From the NCBI GenBank assembly GCA_943370025.1, contig CALRPI020000023.1:6629-70628 (forward strand): 64,000 bases of DNA, read 5' to 3'. The notes under the pieces were generated by a model. It was not told the origin of the DNA, made no database searches, and was given only the letters and a program-made list of their open reading frames with translations. Positions 41,865 to 50,603 of the stretch are shown here, piece by piece. Origin of the DNA: JAAUUE01 sp943370025 (GTDB lineage: Bacteria; Cyanobacteriota; Cyanobacteriia; Cyanobacteriales; JAAUUE01). A program made the translations under genes and the position numbers. Numbering within the stretch: the first letter of the stretch is position 1; every line of letters starts with the position of its first letter.

Positions 41865-43166
41865 ATGAAAGCGATTCGTGCTGCTTTTTTAGATTTTGTT
41901 GACGATCCTTTCTTGGTGCCAGAGTCAGAGAGTGTTCGTTATATTCCCGACGGTTTACTAGTTCTCGAAGATGGCAAAGTTAAAGACTTGGGAGCGTTTA
42001 CCGTATTGCAGGAAAAATATGCTGATGTGGCGATCGTCTCCCATGTTGGCAAATTAATTATGCCCGGATTTATCGATATTCATGTCCACTATCCTCAAGC
42101 TGAAATGATTGCTGCCTATGGTGAGCAACTGTTGACGTGGTTGAATAAATATACATTCCCAACAGAAGGCAAATTTCATGACCAAGAATATGCCCAGCAG
42201 ATAGCATCTTTCTTTTTGGATGAATTACTCCGCAATGGCACAACCACAGCTTTAGTCCTGACAACAATCTTTCCCAACTCTGTAAATGCTCTGTTTGAGG
42301 AAGCAGAACGGCGGAATATGCGGATCATCGCAGGGCAAATGTTGATGACACGCAATGCCCCTGATTTTCTGATTAACGAAGCAAAGACAGCCTACGGGCA
42401 AACAAGGGAGCAGATTCAGCAATGGCATGGTCGGGGTAGGTCGCTATATGCCATTACACCGCGCTTTGCCATCACCTCTACAGACGAAGAACTAATGCTA
42501 GCCGGGAAGTTAAAAGCTGAATTTCCTAGTGTCTATGTGCATACCCATCTTTCTGAAAATTCCCAAGAGATTGAATTTACGGCAAAACTATTTCCTGATA
42601 GTAAAGACTATCTCCATGTCTACGAGCAGTTTGGGTTAGTGGGCGATCGCTCGGTCTTTGCTCACTGCGTCCATCTAGATGCATCGGCATTCACTCGAAT
42701 GGCGCAGACGGGGGCGGCGATCGCTTTTTGCCCCACCTCTAATCTCTTCCTCGGAAGTGGATTATTTAAGCTGGGTCAAGCCAAGGCTGCGGGGATCAAA
42801 GTTGGTCTAGCCACAGATGTGGGGGCAGGGACAAGCTTCTCTATGCTGCAAACCATGAGTGATGCTTATAAGGTTGCTCAATTACAGACAGAAAGTCTCT
42901 CGCCCTTCAAAGCTTTCTACTTGGCAACTCTAGGTGCAGCGCAAGCCCTATCTTTGGCGGATAAGTTAGGTAGCTTTGAGACGGGCAAGGAAGCAGATTT
43001 TGTAGTGCTGGATATGCAGGCGACTCCTTTGATGGCACTCCGTAATCATGGCGGCATCGCCCAAGATTTAGAGGGACTTGCTGAACAAATTTTTGCCACG
43101 ATGATTTTGGGTGACGATCGCTCGGTCTCCGCTACCTATATTGCTGGTGAATATAGGCAAGTCTAG
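41865..43166 (+). CDS. guaD: Guanine deaminase
   Basis: 433 residues of the metal-dependent amidohydrolase superfamily. It converts guanine to xanthine and ammonia in purine salvage or nitrogen recovery. Metal and substrate marks are GFIDIHVHYPQ (HxH), YVHTHLSE, FAHCVHL and ATDVGAGTSFSM. The length and motif order fit GuaD rather than other deaminases. It is 16 bases downstream of the exported-protein gene and on the same strand as the next, so it may be in a loose operon. Confidence 0.93.
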   Translation: MKAIRAAFLDFVDDPFLVPESESVRYIPDGLLVLEDGKVKDLGAFTVLQEKYADVAIVSHVGKLIMPGFIDIHVHYPQAEMIAAYGEQLLTWLNKYTFPTEGKFHDQEYAQQIASFFLDELLRNGTTTALVLTTIFPNSVNALFEEAERRNMRIIAGQMLMTRNAPDFLINEAKTAYGQTREQIQQWHGRGRSLYAITPRFAITSTDEELMLAGKLKAEFPSVYVHTHLSENSQEIEFTAKLFPDSKDYLHVYEQFGLVGDRSVFAHCVHLDASAFTRMAQTGAAIAFCPTSNLFLGSGLFKLGQAKAAGIKVGLATDVGAGTSFSMLQTMSDAYKVAQLQTESLSPFKAFYLATLGAAQALSLADKLGSFETGKEADFVVLDMQATPLMALRNHGGIAQDLEGLAEQIFATMILGDDRSVSATYIAGEYRQV

Positions 43167-43190
43167 GAGATAGCCATCTTGAGGGAAACT

Positions 43191-44888
43191 ATGATGAAGC
43201 TGATACTTCCTTATTGTCGATGTTTGCCCAAAATACTGATTTTACTAGGAGTTTCCTTATCCTTTACTCTCCTTGTTTTAGTATTGCCCGTCGCCGCCAC
43301 AGTTATGGGGGTCGAAGCTCCCACGGTAAGGGCAACAACCAAAATTTTTGTGACGACTTTACGCGATCGCGGTAGTGGCTCCTTGCGTAAAGCCATTGAG
43401 CAAGCAAACCGCAATCCCCAAGAACCCAAAGAAATCGATCTCAGTCGTGTCAGCGGGTCGATCGTCCTTCGTCAACCCTTGCCGAAAATTCACGGGCATC
43501 TAGCGATCGTGGGGGATGGCAATGACACGATTGATGGCGGGGGTACCCATCGTGTTTTCTACATTGAGGATGGAGAGATCGAGCTTCACAATCTGGCGAT
43601 CGCTAACGGACTTGCTCAAGGGGCAAAGGGGAAAGGCATGGCGGGAGGAAGCGCGGGCATGGGCGGCGGCATGTTCATTGATCAGGGAACAGTAACGTTA
43701 ACCGATATTACCTTTCGCAACAACCGGGCGATCGGTGGAGATGGCGGACAATTAAACCAACAATTAAACCAACAATTAAACAGCCCAGTTAGCAGGCAAG
43801 GAAATCGCTCTGGAGAAGACCGGGGGGAAAATATAAACGGCATCAAGAAGACAATCCACAGCAGTCAAGCACGCTATGTCGCCAATCGTGGGGCGATCGC
43901 TGGAATAAGCGGCATTAGTGCCAATCCAGGCTCAGCAGGCATGGCGATTTCTAGTCAAGGGGGGAACTATCGTGTCAATCGCGGGGCGATCGCTGGGGTC
44001 AATGGGATTGGGGTCAATGGGATTGGGAGTATAGCCTTTGGCGGCGGTGGTGGTTTTGGCGGCTTTGGGAATGCGGGCAATGGCGGTAATGGCGGCAATG
44101 CAGGTGCGGCGGGGGGTAATGGCGGCAATGGTGGCAATGGTGGGATGGGGATATTCGGGTTTAGTGGGATGCCTGTTTCTATTCCAGAAATCAAAGATCA
44201 CAATTCCTTTTGGCAACAAACCCCCAAATCCTTGCCAATTAATGGATTGGGCATCAATGGCATTGAAAGTATTGGCACGATCGCCTTTGGTGGTGGTGGA
44301 GGGTTTGGCGGTTTTGGCAATGCGGGGAATGGTGGTAATGGGGCAAATGCGATCGTCCCTAGGGCTGACGCGATCGCAAACTGTGGCAATGGCGGTAATG
44401 GCGGTAATGGTGGCAATGGCGGATTTGGTGGCGGTGGCGGCGGTGGTGGCTTCGGTGGCAATGGCAGCCCTAGGAGAAGCCTTGGGCTGTCGGGAAGGAA
44501 TGGTTTGGGTGGTTTTGGGGCGGGTAATGGTGCCGTGGGGTATGGAGGGGGTGGAGGGGGTTTTGGGGGCGGTATTTTCATCCACAGTGGCAGGCTACGC
44601 CTCAGCAATGTCACATTTCAGGAAAATCTAGCGATCGCTGGAGAGGGAGCACAACCGGGACAGGGCAAGGGTGGTGCTATTTTCATGGTAACAGAGGATA
44701 TGGTGACAGATGGCATGGTGGCAAAGAAATTAGCTGGCTCAGCATTCAGCCCAATCACGCCTCAGGTTACTTCTCTTCAGAGTTTGCCACATTTTGCAAG
44801 TAACTTTGCTTCTCATGCTGCCAATACCTTGAGCGATAATGCTGATGTATTTGGTGCGATCGAACTCTTACCTGCTAGGAGTCCCTGA
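43191..44888 (+). CDS. Exported glycine-rich (PGRS-like) protein with parallel beta-helix start
   Basis: 565 residues from ATG 43191; a TTG four codons upstream is possible. A hydrophobic signal segment (about 10-38) is followed by a right-handed beta-helix-like domain (TTLRDRGSGSLRKAIEQAN, IDLSRVSGSIVLRQPLPKIH, VGDGNDTIDGGGTHRVFYIE). The rest is dominated by GGNGGNGG and GGGGGFGGFG runs, with an internal duplication of GSIAFGGGGGFGGFGNAGNG and of the preceding NRGAIAG segments. It resembles mycobacterial PE_PGRS domains and cyanobacterial adhesin-like proteins. Probably a surface or sheath protein. Confidence 0.72.
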   Translation: MMKLILPYCRCLPKILILLGVSLSFTLLVLVLPVAATVMGVEAPTVRATTKIFVTTLRDRGSGSLRKAIEQANRNPQEPKEIDLSRVSGSIVLRQPLPKIHGHLAIVGDGNDTIDGGGTHRVFYIEDGEIELHNLAIANGLAQGAKGKGMAGGSAGMGGGMFIDQGTVTLTDITFRNNRAIGGDGGQLNQQLNQQLNSPVSRQGNRSGEDRGENINGIKKTIHSSQARYVANRGAIAGISGISANPGSAGMAISSQGGNYRVNRGAIAGVNGIGVNGIGSIAFGGGGGFGGFGNAGNGGNGGNAGAAGGNGGNGGNGGMGIFGFSGMPVSIPEIKDHNSFWQQTPKSLPINGLGINGIESIGTIAFGGGGGFGGFGNAGNGGNGANAIVPRADAIANCGNGGNGGNGGNGGFGGGGGGGGFGGNGSPRRSLGLSGRNGLGGFGAGNGAVGYGGGGGGFGGGIFIHSGRLRLSNVTFQENLAIAGEGAQPGQGKGGAIFMVTEDMVTDGMVAKKLAGSAFSPITPQVTSLQSLPHFASNFASHAANTLSDNADVFGAIELLPARSP

Positions 44889-44900
44889 AATCATCACCAT

Positions 44901-45100
44901 CAGGACTTATACCAAATTAAAAAACTGGTGAAACCAGTTTTTTAATTTAAATCTCTACACAGCAAGATATTCAAAATCTTATTTGTATCAACTATTTAGC
45001 AAAATGGTATTACGCATTTTGAGGTTGTTGCGGGTTGAGCTTAGTCACAGCTTGCAACAACCTCCACAACTCTCAATAATTCGTTGGATTCAAGGGCTGA
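44901..45100. repeat. Mini-element family I copy interrupted by a family F element
   Basis: aggactta, then the family F element at 44910-45009, then ttacgcattttgaggttgttgcggg ... aataattcgttgg. Without the insert it reads aggacttacgcatttt, as in 31416-31516. The join implies a short target duplication (tta). Confidence 0.6.
44910..45009. repeat. Mini-element family F, copy 2, nested in family I
   Basis: taccaaattaaaaaactgg, the hairpin aaaaactggtgaaaccagttttt, cagcaagatattcaaaatc and tatttagcaaaatggta. Confidence 0.7.
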
Positions 45101-45164
45101 CAAGGAGGTTAAAAGCTAGAGAGAGATAGGAATATAGAGCAAAGTAGCCCAAAAAGAAATAAGG

Positions 45165-45267
45165 TATAGCGATCCTAAATCATTTGCTATTATTTGCCAA
45201 GTGTAAACTGCCTCTGGTAGATGGTTTCACCCGCTTTCGGCGAGTGAAACTATTTAGGATTAGTATA
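45165..45267. repeat. Mini-element family D, copy 3 (inverted)
   Basis: tatagcgatcctaaatcattt ... ggtttcacccgctttcggcgagtgaaact ... atttaggattagtata. It is inverted relative to copies 1 and 2 and directly precedes the Uma2 gene's stop. Confidence 0.75.
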
Positions 45268-45272
45268 GTTGC

Positions 45273-46001
45273 TTAAACTTCCGGCTCAATACCCGCTGCC
45301 CTTAACTGTGCTGCCAATCGTGCCGATCGCTGCTGTTCTAGAGCCACTTTCTCTGTACCCCACAATAATAGATTTTCTTGGGCATCCCACCAGCGCAACC
45401 AATGCCCTGAAGGGTTTTCTCGCTCCCCTGTCCAGACTCCTAAAAAAAGTTCCATTTCTGGGATCCAAAACCTTCTTTGCTCAGTAGCCAACTCCATTTG
45501 ATATCGACCATTATTGCCTAGACGATAGAATTCTAGAGTTCCGGTTTCTGGCTCGAAAATGCCGTAATTTGGGACTTGCAAAATTTGCTCATAGAAGAAG
45601 AATTTTCCCGGTGGAAAAGTTTCTTTGACGGAATATTCTCCCCCTAGTGTATCCGAAAGAAACTCTAGCACCAGGGTTGGGATATCTCCCTGAAGGCGGG
45701 GGGTGTAACTACGAATCACCTCAGCGCGATCGACTGTAATTTGGGGAATGTATGCCCAATCCGGGGCTTTGACGGTGATTTTGCCGTTGATAGTGGCACA
45801 AATCCCATAGTTAGTGGGGGTGAGGGCGATGGCGGGGAGTTTTTGGGCTAACTGGAGACTCTCCGTTAAGGCAGCGGCAAGGGCGGGTTGATTGATATTA
45901 TCTACGGGGTCATCAGGTAGTAAAAAGTCTTCAGGCAGCTTTTCCCACCTCACTGTGTGGGTAGTCGTTAATGTTGCGATCGCCGATGGAGTAGTCAACA
46001 T
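45273..46001 (-). CDS. Uma2-family PD-(D/E)XK-like protein
   Basis: 242 residues. The core has IPTLVLEFLSDTLGGEYSV, GKFFFYEQILQVPNYGIFEP and ELATEQRRFWIPEMELFLGV, the pattern of the Uma2/DUF820 restriction-endonuclease-fold family that is greatly expanded in cyanobacteria. The C-terminus is a helical Arg/Ala-rich segment. Nuclease activity of the family is presumed, not shown; the role is unknown. A second member lies at 57536. Confidence 0.82.
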   Translation of the reverse strand: MLTTPSAIATLTTTHTVRWEKLPEDFLLPDDPVDNINQPALAAALTESLQLAQKLPAIALTPTNYGICATINGKITVKAPDWAYIPQITVDRAEVIRSYTPRLQGDIPTLVLEFLSDTLGGEYSVKETFPPGKFFFYEQILQVPNYGIFEPETGTLEFYRLGNNGRYQMELATEQRRFWIPEMELFLGVWTGERENPSGHWLRWWDAQENLLLWGTEKVALEQQRSARLAAQLRAAGIEPEV

Positions 46002-46214
46002 AGGTTTGGGTTCAGAAAATTGGGTAACTGAAGTTTAGACTATATTCAAAAAGATGCAAGCGCTCTCAAAAGTCGGGAATCTGGTGGGGGTTTTGGGTTT
46101 GCCTAGGAGATTTGGGTTAGATTCCCGACTTTTCCTCTGCAAATCGACCCCTCTCCACCAAACCCCCCTTAGTAAAAATTGTCCTTTGTCGGATAGGACT
46201 AGAAAAACTATATT

Positions 46215-47687
46215 CTAGCCTAGAACCCACTGCACCAAAGTCCGCACAGGATAACCAGTAGCTCCACTATTGTTCCAGCCGTTTTCCTTATCTGCCCAGA
46301 CTGGTCCAGCAATATCTAAGTGCGCCCAGGGAGTTTCCTTGACAAACTGCTTCAGGAACATCGCCCCGGTAATCGCCCCGCCGCCCCTTGCTCCAGCGTT
46401 TTTCATATCGGCAATATCAGATTTCATCACCTCAAAGTATTTTTCCTCTAGGGGCATTCGCCAGAGTTTTTCCCCGGAGGCGGCGGAGGCTTGGCTAATT
46501 TCAGTAGCTAACTCATCAGTGCTGCTCCACATTCCACCAATGGAGGTACCTAGAGCTACCACACAAGCCCCCGTTAGGGTTGCCAGATCAATCATAGCTT
46601 CCACCCCTAGTTTTTCCGTAAATACCAAGGCATCGGCGAGGGTTAATCTGCCCTCAGCATCGGTGTTGTTGACTTCGATCGTCTTCCCGTTAGAAGCGGT
46701 GAGAATATCTCCCGGATGCATAGCGGTGCTGCTGATCATGTTTTCACAGAGGGCTGAGACGAAATGGACTTCCACATCGGGTTTGATCTGGGCGATCGCC
46801 TTCGCTGCTCCAAAGGCGGCTCCGGCTCCCCCCATATCTGTTTTCATGGTTTCAATGCCACTGCCGGCTCCCTTGATATTCAAGCCCCCAGAATCAAAGG
46901 TGACACCCTTGCCAATAATTGCCAACTTGCGGCGGGGAGTTCCCTCGGGTTTGTAGGTGAGATGGACAAATTTGGGGGGAATCGCCGAGGCTTGGGATAC
47001 GCCCAAGAAGGCTCCCATGCCTAGTTTTTCGCAATCTTCCCGTTCTAGAATTTCGAGGGTCAAATTATATTCTGCCGCTAGTTTCTGGATAGCTTCAGCC
47101 ATAGTAACTGGGGTAACGGTATTGGCGGGGGCAGCTACTAACTCCTTGGCAAAAACCACCCCACTAACTATTTTCTGCGCCAACTCCACCGCAGCCTCCT
47201 GACCAGAGAAACCTAAGATATCAATACTAGTTAACAGAGCAGGTTTATCCTCACTTTCTGATTTGAAGCGCAGGTCTTGGTGCAGGGCGAGGAGGACTCC
47301 TTCAGTAATAGCTTGGGTAACGGCGGCTGGGGATTGATCGGCTAAGGGCAGGTGGATGGCAAGAGTTTTGCATTTTTGTCGTTTGGCAAGGCGAGCGATC
47401 GCTGCCCCAGCGGTGCGATAGTTATGGATATCTCCGGCATTGGCTTTACCTAAACCCACTAAAATTACTTTGCGAATGGGCGCATCGCCACCAACCCTAG
47501 TCACCGTCGTACTTCCAGTCTTACCCTTAAATTCCGTCTCTTCGATCAATTCAGCGATCGTCCCGGCTAATTTGGCATCCAACTGGGCTAAATCTCCCTC
47601 TAATTCCGTGCCCCCTTCAAAAAAACCAAGGGCGATCGCATCTCCTGTCCACTCCAAACTCGAAGTATTCGTAACTCTAATATCCAT
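46215..47687 (-). CDS. pepA: Leucyl (cytosol) aminopeptidase
   Basis: 490 residues from ATG 47687. In-frame sequence upstream to 47750 is rich in Lys/Leu and looks non-coding, so I use the MDIRVTNTSSLEW start. The M17 signature NTDAEGRLTLADAL and the KGVTFDSGGLNIK motif carry the two-metal and catalytic residues. It releases N-terminal amino acids in protein turnover. It is divergent from map, another metallo-aminopeptidase, about 210 bases away. Confidence 0.95.
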   Translation of the reverse strand: MDIRVTNTSSLEWTGDAIALGFFEGGTELEGDLAQLDAKLAGTIAELIEETEFKGKTGSTTVTRVGGDAPIRKVILVGLGKANAGDIHNYRTAGAAIARLAKRQKCKTLAIHLPLADQSPAAVTQAITEGVLLALHQDLRFKSESEDKPALLTSIDILGFSGQEAAVELAQKIVSGVVFAKELVAAPANTVTPVTMAEAIQKLAAEYNLTLEILEREDCEKLGMGAFLGVSQASAIPPKFVHLTYKPEGTPRRKLAIIGKGVTFDSGGLNIKGAGSGIETMKTDMGGAGAAFGAAKAIAQIKPDVEVHFVSALCENMISSTAMHPGDILTASNGKTIEVNNTDAEGRLTLADALVFTEKLGVEAMIDLATLTGACVVALGTSIGGMWSSTDELATEISQASAASGEKLWRMPLEEKYFEVMKSDIADMKNAGARGGGAITGAMFLKQFVKETPWAHLDIAGPVWADKENGWNNSGATGYPVRTLVQWVLG

Positions 47688-47899
47688 AATTCTCAATAAT
47701 TTCAACTTTTTGTTACATCGTACAGCAATCCTTTTCAGTTGTGAAATCAAGCTAGTTAATTCAGCAGATCATCCACATCATGAAGAGTCATTTCTCGCAA
47801 AATCAACCGACTACTTTCTAACAACATCCGTAAAATAGGGGGTAAAAATTTGTTAAGGTTATTGACAATACACAAAATATTTATAGTGAATTAGCTGCT

Positions 47900-48679
47900 A
47901 TGGCAACAGAAATAATTGAAATTTTATCCAGTCGAGAAATAGCCAAGATGCGATCGGCTGGGGAACTGGCTTATGAACTGCTCAACTACCTCGAACCGAT
48001 GGTCAAGCCCGGAGTGAATACCCTCGCCCTCAACGATGCCGCCGAGCGTTGGACTCAGAAACACGGCGCAAAAAGCGCTCCCCTCGGCTATCACGGCGGT
48101 GGCAACACGCCTTTTCCCAAATCTATCTGTACAAGTGTCAATGAAGTAATTTGTCATGGCATCCCCAACGCTAGGCAGATTCTCCGGGATGGGGATATTA
48201 TCAACATTGATGTCACCGTGATTCTGGATGGCTACCATGGCGATACTTCCAGAACTTTCTTTGTGGGTACACCTTCCCCTGTGGCGAAAAAACTCGTCGA
48301 AGTTACTAAGGAATGTTTGTATAGAGGGATTGCCGCAGTTAAGCCCAATGGCAGAATTGGCGACATTGGGGCAGCGATTCAGGAATGTGCTGAACCCCAC
48401 GGCTTTTCTGTGGTGCGAGATTTTGTCGGTCATGGGATTAATCGCATTTTCCATGCCCCACCCCAGATTCCCCACTATGGCGATCGCGGCAAGGGCAAAA
48501 AACTCCGCCCCGGCATGGTATTTACGATCGAACCGATGATTAATGAAGGGACTTATGAAATAGAATTGCAAGCCGATGATTGGACTGCCCTAACCAAGGA
48601 TCGCAAGCTTTCGGCGCAGTTTGAGCATACGATCGTTGTCACCGAATCGGGCGCCGAGATTTTAACCCTGCCGAAATAA
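47900..48679 (+). CDS. map: Type I methionine aminopeptidase
   Basis: 259 residues. It removes the initiator methionine from nascent proteins. The five metal ligands are in view: two Asp in INIDVTVILDGYHGDTSRTF, His in GHGINRIFH, Glu in FTIEPMIN and Glu at the end (TIVVTE, after QFEH). No N-terminal zinc-finger extension. Start ATG 47900. Confidence 0.95.
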   Translation: MATEIIEILSSREIAKMRSAGELAYELLNYLEPMVKPGVNTLALNDAAERWTQKHGAKSAPLGYHGGGNTPFPKSICTSVNEVICHGIPNARQILRDGDIINIDVTVILDGYHGDTSRTFFVGTPSPVAKKLVEVTKECLYRGIAAVKPNGRIGDIGAAIQECAEPHGFSVVRDFVGHGINRIFHAPPQIPHYGDRGKGKKLRPGMVFTIEPMINEGTYEIELQADDWTALTKDRKLSAQFEHTIVVTESGAEILTLPK

Positions 48680-48711
48680 TTGTATTATTAATAGGCTTGA
48701 TTCCCCTATGC

Positions 48712-48925
48712 TTCTGAAATTTGATCCCCCCTACCCTTACGGGAAGGCAAAGCCTATAAAAAGGGGGGAGAAGGACTAGGTATATCCATTCTTCTGAAAT
48801 CTGATCCCCCCTAACCCCCCTTAAAAAGGGGGGGAAAGAATTAGTTGATTCTCTTCTTTTTTAAGAAAAACGTAATTAATTCTCCCCCCTTTTGAAGGGG
48901 GGCTGGGGGGGATACTCTACGGGAG
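48712..48925. repeat. Palindromic repeat family G, intergenic tandem copies
   Basis: Two gatccccccct-aaccc...aaaaagggggg units at about 48721-48776 and 48803-48838, and a ctccccccttttgaagggggg-ctgggggggat unit at about 48882-48913, separated by gaaggactaggt and gaattagttgatt. This is the same repeat that is translated within menC and menE. It fills the map-fabI gap. Confidence 0.85.
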
Positions 48926-48983
48926 TAGAGTAGATTAATTCATTAAATTGCTAATTTGTATCTTTAAAAAATATTAAAAACCT

Positions 48984-49760
48984 ATGCTGAATTTAGCTGA
49001 AAAAAAAGCCCTTGTAACTGGGATTGCTAATAATCGATCGATCGCTTGGGGAATTGCCCAACAACTCCACGCCGCCGGAGCCGAAATTGGCATTACCTAC
49101 CTGCCCGATGAAAGGGGCAAAGCCGAGCGGAAAATTGCCGAACTCACCGAACCCCTAAACCCGACTTTATTTGTTCCCTGCAATGTCCAAAACGACGAAC
49201 AACTAGAAGCAACTTTTAATACCGTTAAAGATAAATGGGGCAGTTTTGATATTTTGATTCACTGTCTGGCTTTTGCTGGCAAAGATGAACTGACCGGAGA
49301 TTTTAGCAACACCTCACGGGCAGGATTTAGCCAAGCCCTAGAAATTAGCACCTACTCCCTGAGTCAGATGGCAGGTTTTGCCAAACCCTTGATGACTAAT
49401 GGCGGCAGTATTGTTAGTCTCACCTATCTGGGTGGGGTGCGAGTTGTCCCCAACTACAACGTCATGGGTATTGCCAAGGCTGGCTTAGAAATGACCGTGC
49501 GCTACCTCGCTGCCGAGATGGGGAAAGATAATATTCGCGTTAATGCCATATCTGCGGGACCGATTCGCACCTTAGCCTCTTCTGCGATCGGCGGCATTCT
49601 CGACATGATCCACCACGTAGAAGAAACTGCTCCCCTCAGAAGAACTGTCACCCAAACAGAAGTAGGTAATGCCACAGCTTTTCTGTGTAGTGATCTGTCC
49701 AGTGGTGTCACTGGACAGGTTCTCTATGTTGATGCTGGTTACTCCATCATGGGAATGTAG
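48984..49760 (+). CDS. fabI: Enoyl-[acyl-carrier-protein] reductase (FabI type)
   Basis: 258 residues of the short-chain dehydrogenase family. It makes the last reduction of each fatty-acid elongation cycle, using NADH or NADPH. GIANNRSIAWGIAQQL is the nucleotide loop and YNVMGIAK the Tyr-x6-Lys catalytic pair. The ATG at 48984 has a weak ribosome site. It is followed by a strong hairpin. Confidence 0.95.
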   Translation: MLNLAEKKALVTGIANNRSIAWGIAQQLHAAGAEIGITYLPDERGKAERKIAELTEPLNPTLFVPCNVQNDEQLEATFNTVKDKWGSFDILIHCLAFAGKDELTGDFSNTSRAGFSQALEISTYSLSQMAGFAKPLMTNGGSIVSLTYLGGVRVVPNYNVMGIAKAGLEMTVRYLAAEMGKDNIRVNAISAGPIRTLASSAIGGILDMIHHVEETAPLRRTVTQTEVGNATAFLCSDLSSGVTGQVLYVDAGYSIMGM

Positions 49761-49764
49761 AAGC

Positions 49765-49800
49765 AACATGGAAGGCGCACCCGGAGGTGCGCCTTCCACA
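49765..49800 (+). terminator. Hairpin after fabI
   Basis: tggaaggcgcacc-cgga-ggtgcgccttcca: a 13-base-pair stem close behind the stop codon. The T-run is weak. Confidence 0.65.
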
Positions 49801-49981
49801 GCTTTAAACCTTATGGTGATGAAACCATGAATTGCGGGTAGATTTACGGGGGGATTTTTCCTAATAATATTGCAGAAGCGGAAATTAACTACTAAGCTAG
49901 ATTTATGAATTTAAATATTTATTTTTATACAGTTGTTAATAATACAGCCAGTTTTATGAAGAAAAGTTATTAGGTGTAACC

Positions 49982-50401
49982 TTGCTTAAGAATACCCTCC
50001 CTCAAATTACCCTAACTCCCCAAGATATACCCTATCCGATCGAACAAGCTACCCCAGACTTTAAGAGATGGTTAGTGACAGCTTTCGGGTTTTGTTTGAT
50101 GGTTACTATCACTATTTTTGGCATCTACTGGCTAGAAACTTCCGATCCCTATATCCAGAGCGTTCTAGCAAATACCGGAGATGTACAACGGGGGCAGAAT
50201 ATGTTTCAAATCAACTGTGCTGGATGTCATGGTTGGCAGGCTGAAGGCAATGTCGGCCCTAGCTTATACAATGTTTCTCGCCGCAAATCCACAGCCCAAC
50301 TCATCCATCAGGTAGTCAGTGGAGCAACTCCACCCATGCCTAAATTCCAGCCCAATCCCCAAGAAATGGCAGATTTATTAAAGTATTTAGAAAAGTTATA
50401 A
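49982..50401 (+). CDS. cytM: Cytochrome cM
   Basis: 139 residues. A single transmembrane anchor (about 33-50, VTAFGFCLMVTITIFGIYWL) precedes a small c-type heme domain with NCAGCH and the axial Met in TPPMPKF. This is the cyanobacterial cytochrome cM, linked to control of respiratory and photosynthetic electron flow. It begins at a TTG (49982), nine or so bases after aggtg; there is no in-frame ATG before the anchor. It stands alone, and a repeat follows. Confidence 0.88.
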   Translation: MLKNTLPQITLTPQDIPYPIEQATPDFKRWLVTAFGFCLMVTITIFGIYWLETSDPYIQSVLANTGDVQRGQNMFQINCAGCHGWQAEGNVGPSLYNVSRRKSTAQLIHQVVSGATPPMPKFQPNPQEMADLLKYLEKL

Positions 50402-50403
50402 AG

Positions 50404-50597
50404 TAGGACTTACGAGCTGCGAACAAATTACAGCAATTTTCATTCAAATGAAACACGCCATAAATATTGAAAGTCCGATCAATGTTGGGTTTGAGAGTGG
50501 GCTTCGACTCCGCTCAGCCCACTCTCAAACTGCTGTATCTAGAATTCTGGCTTCGACTACGCTCAGCCAGCAAAAACTCCTCAAGGCATAAATCCTA
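50404..50597. repeat. Mini-element family I copy split by a family B element
   Basis: taggacttacgagctgcgaacaaatta and tctagaattctggcttcgactac ... aaggcataaatccta flank 50429-50537. Joining them restores the inverse of 31416-31516, with one TA at the junction. Confidence 0.8.
50429..50537. mobile_element. 109-bp MITE, family B copy 5, nested in family I
   Basis: TA-CAGCAATTTTCATTCAAA ... TCAAACTGCTG-TA with the hairpin gagagtgggcttcgactc/cgctcagcccactctc. The stem tip (cttcgactccgctcag) differs from other B copies. Both TA flanks are present, and the pre-insertion site is inferable. Confidence 0.88.
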
Positions 50598-50603
50598 TCA
50601 AGG

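Noticed and set aside
43932..44614. Minus- and plus-strand open frames rich in Pro or Ile/Thr/Ala
   Set aside because: Shadows of the glycine-rich coding repeats of the exported protein at 43191.
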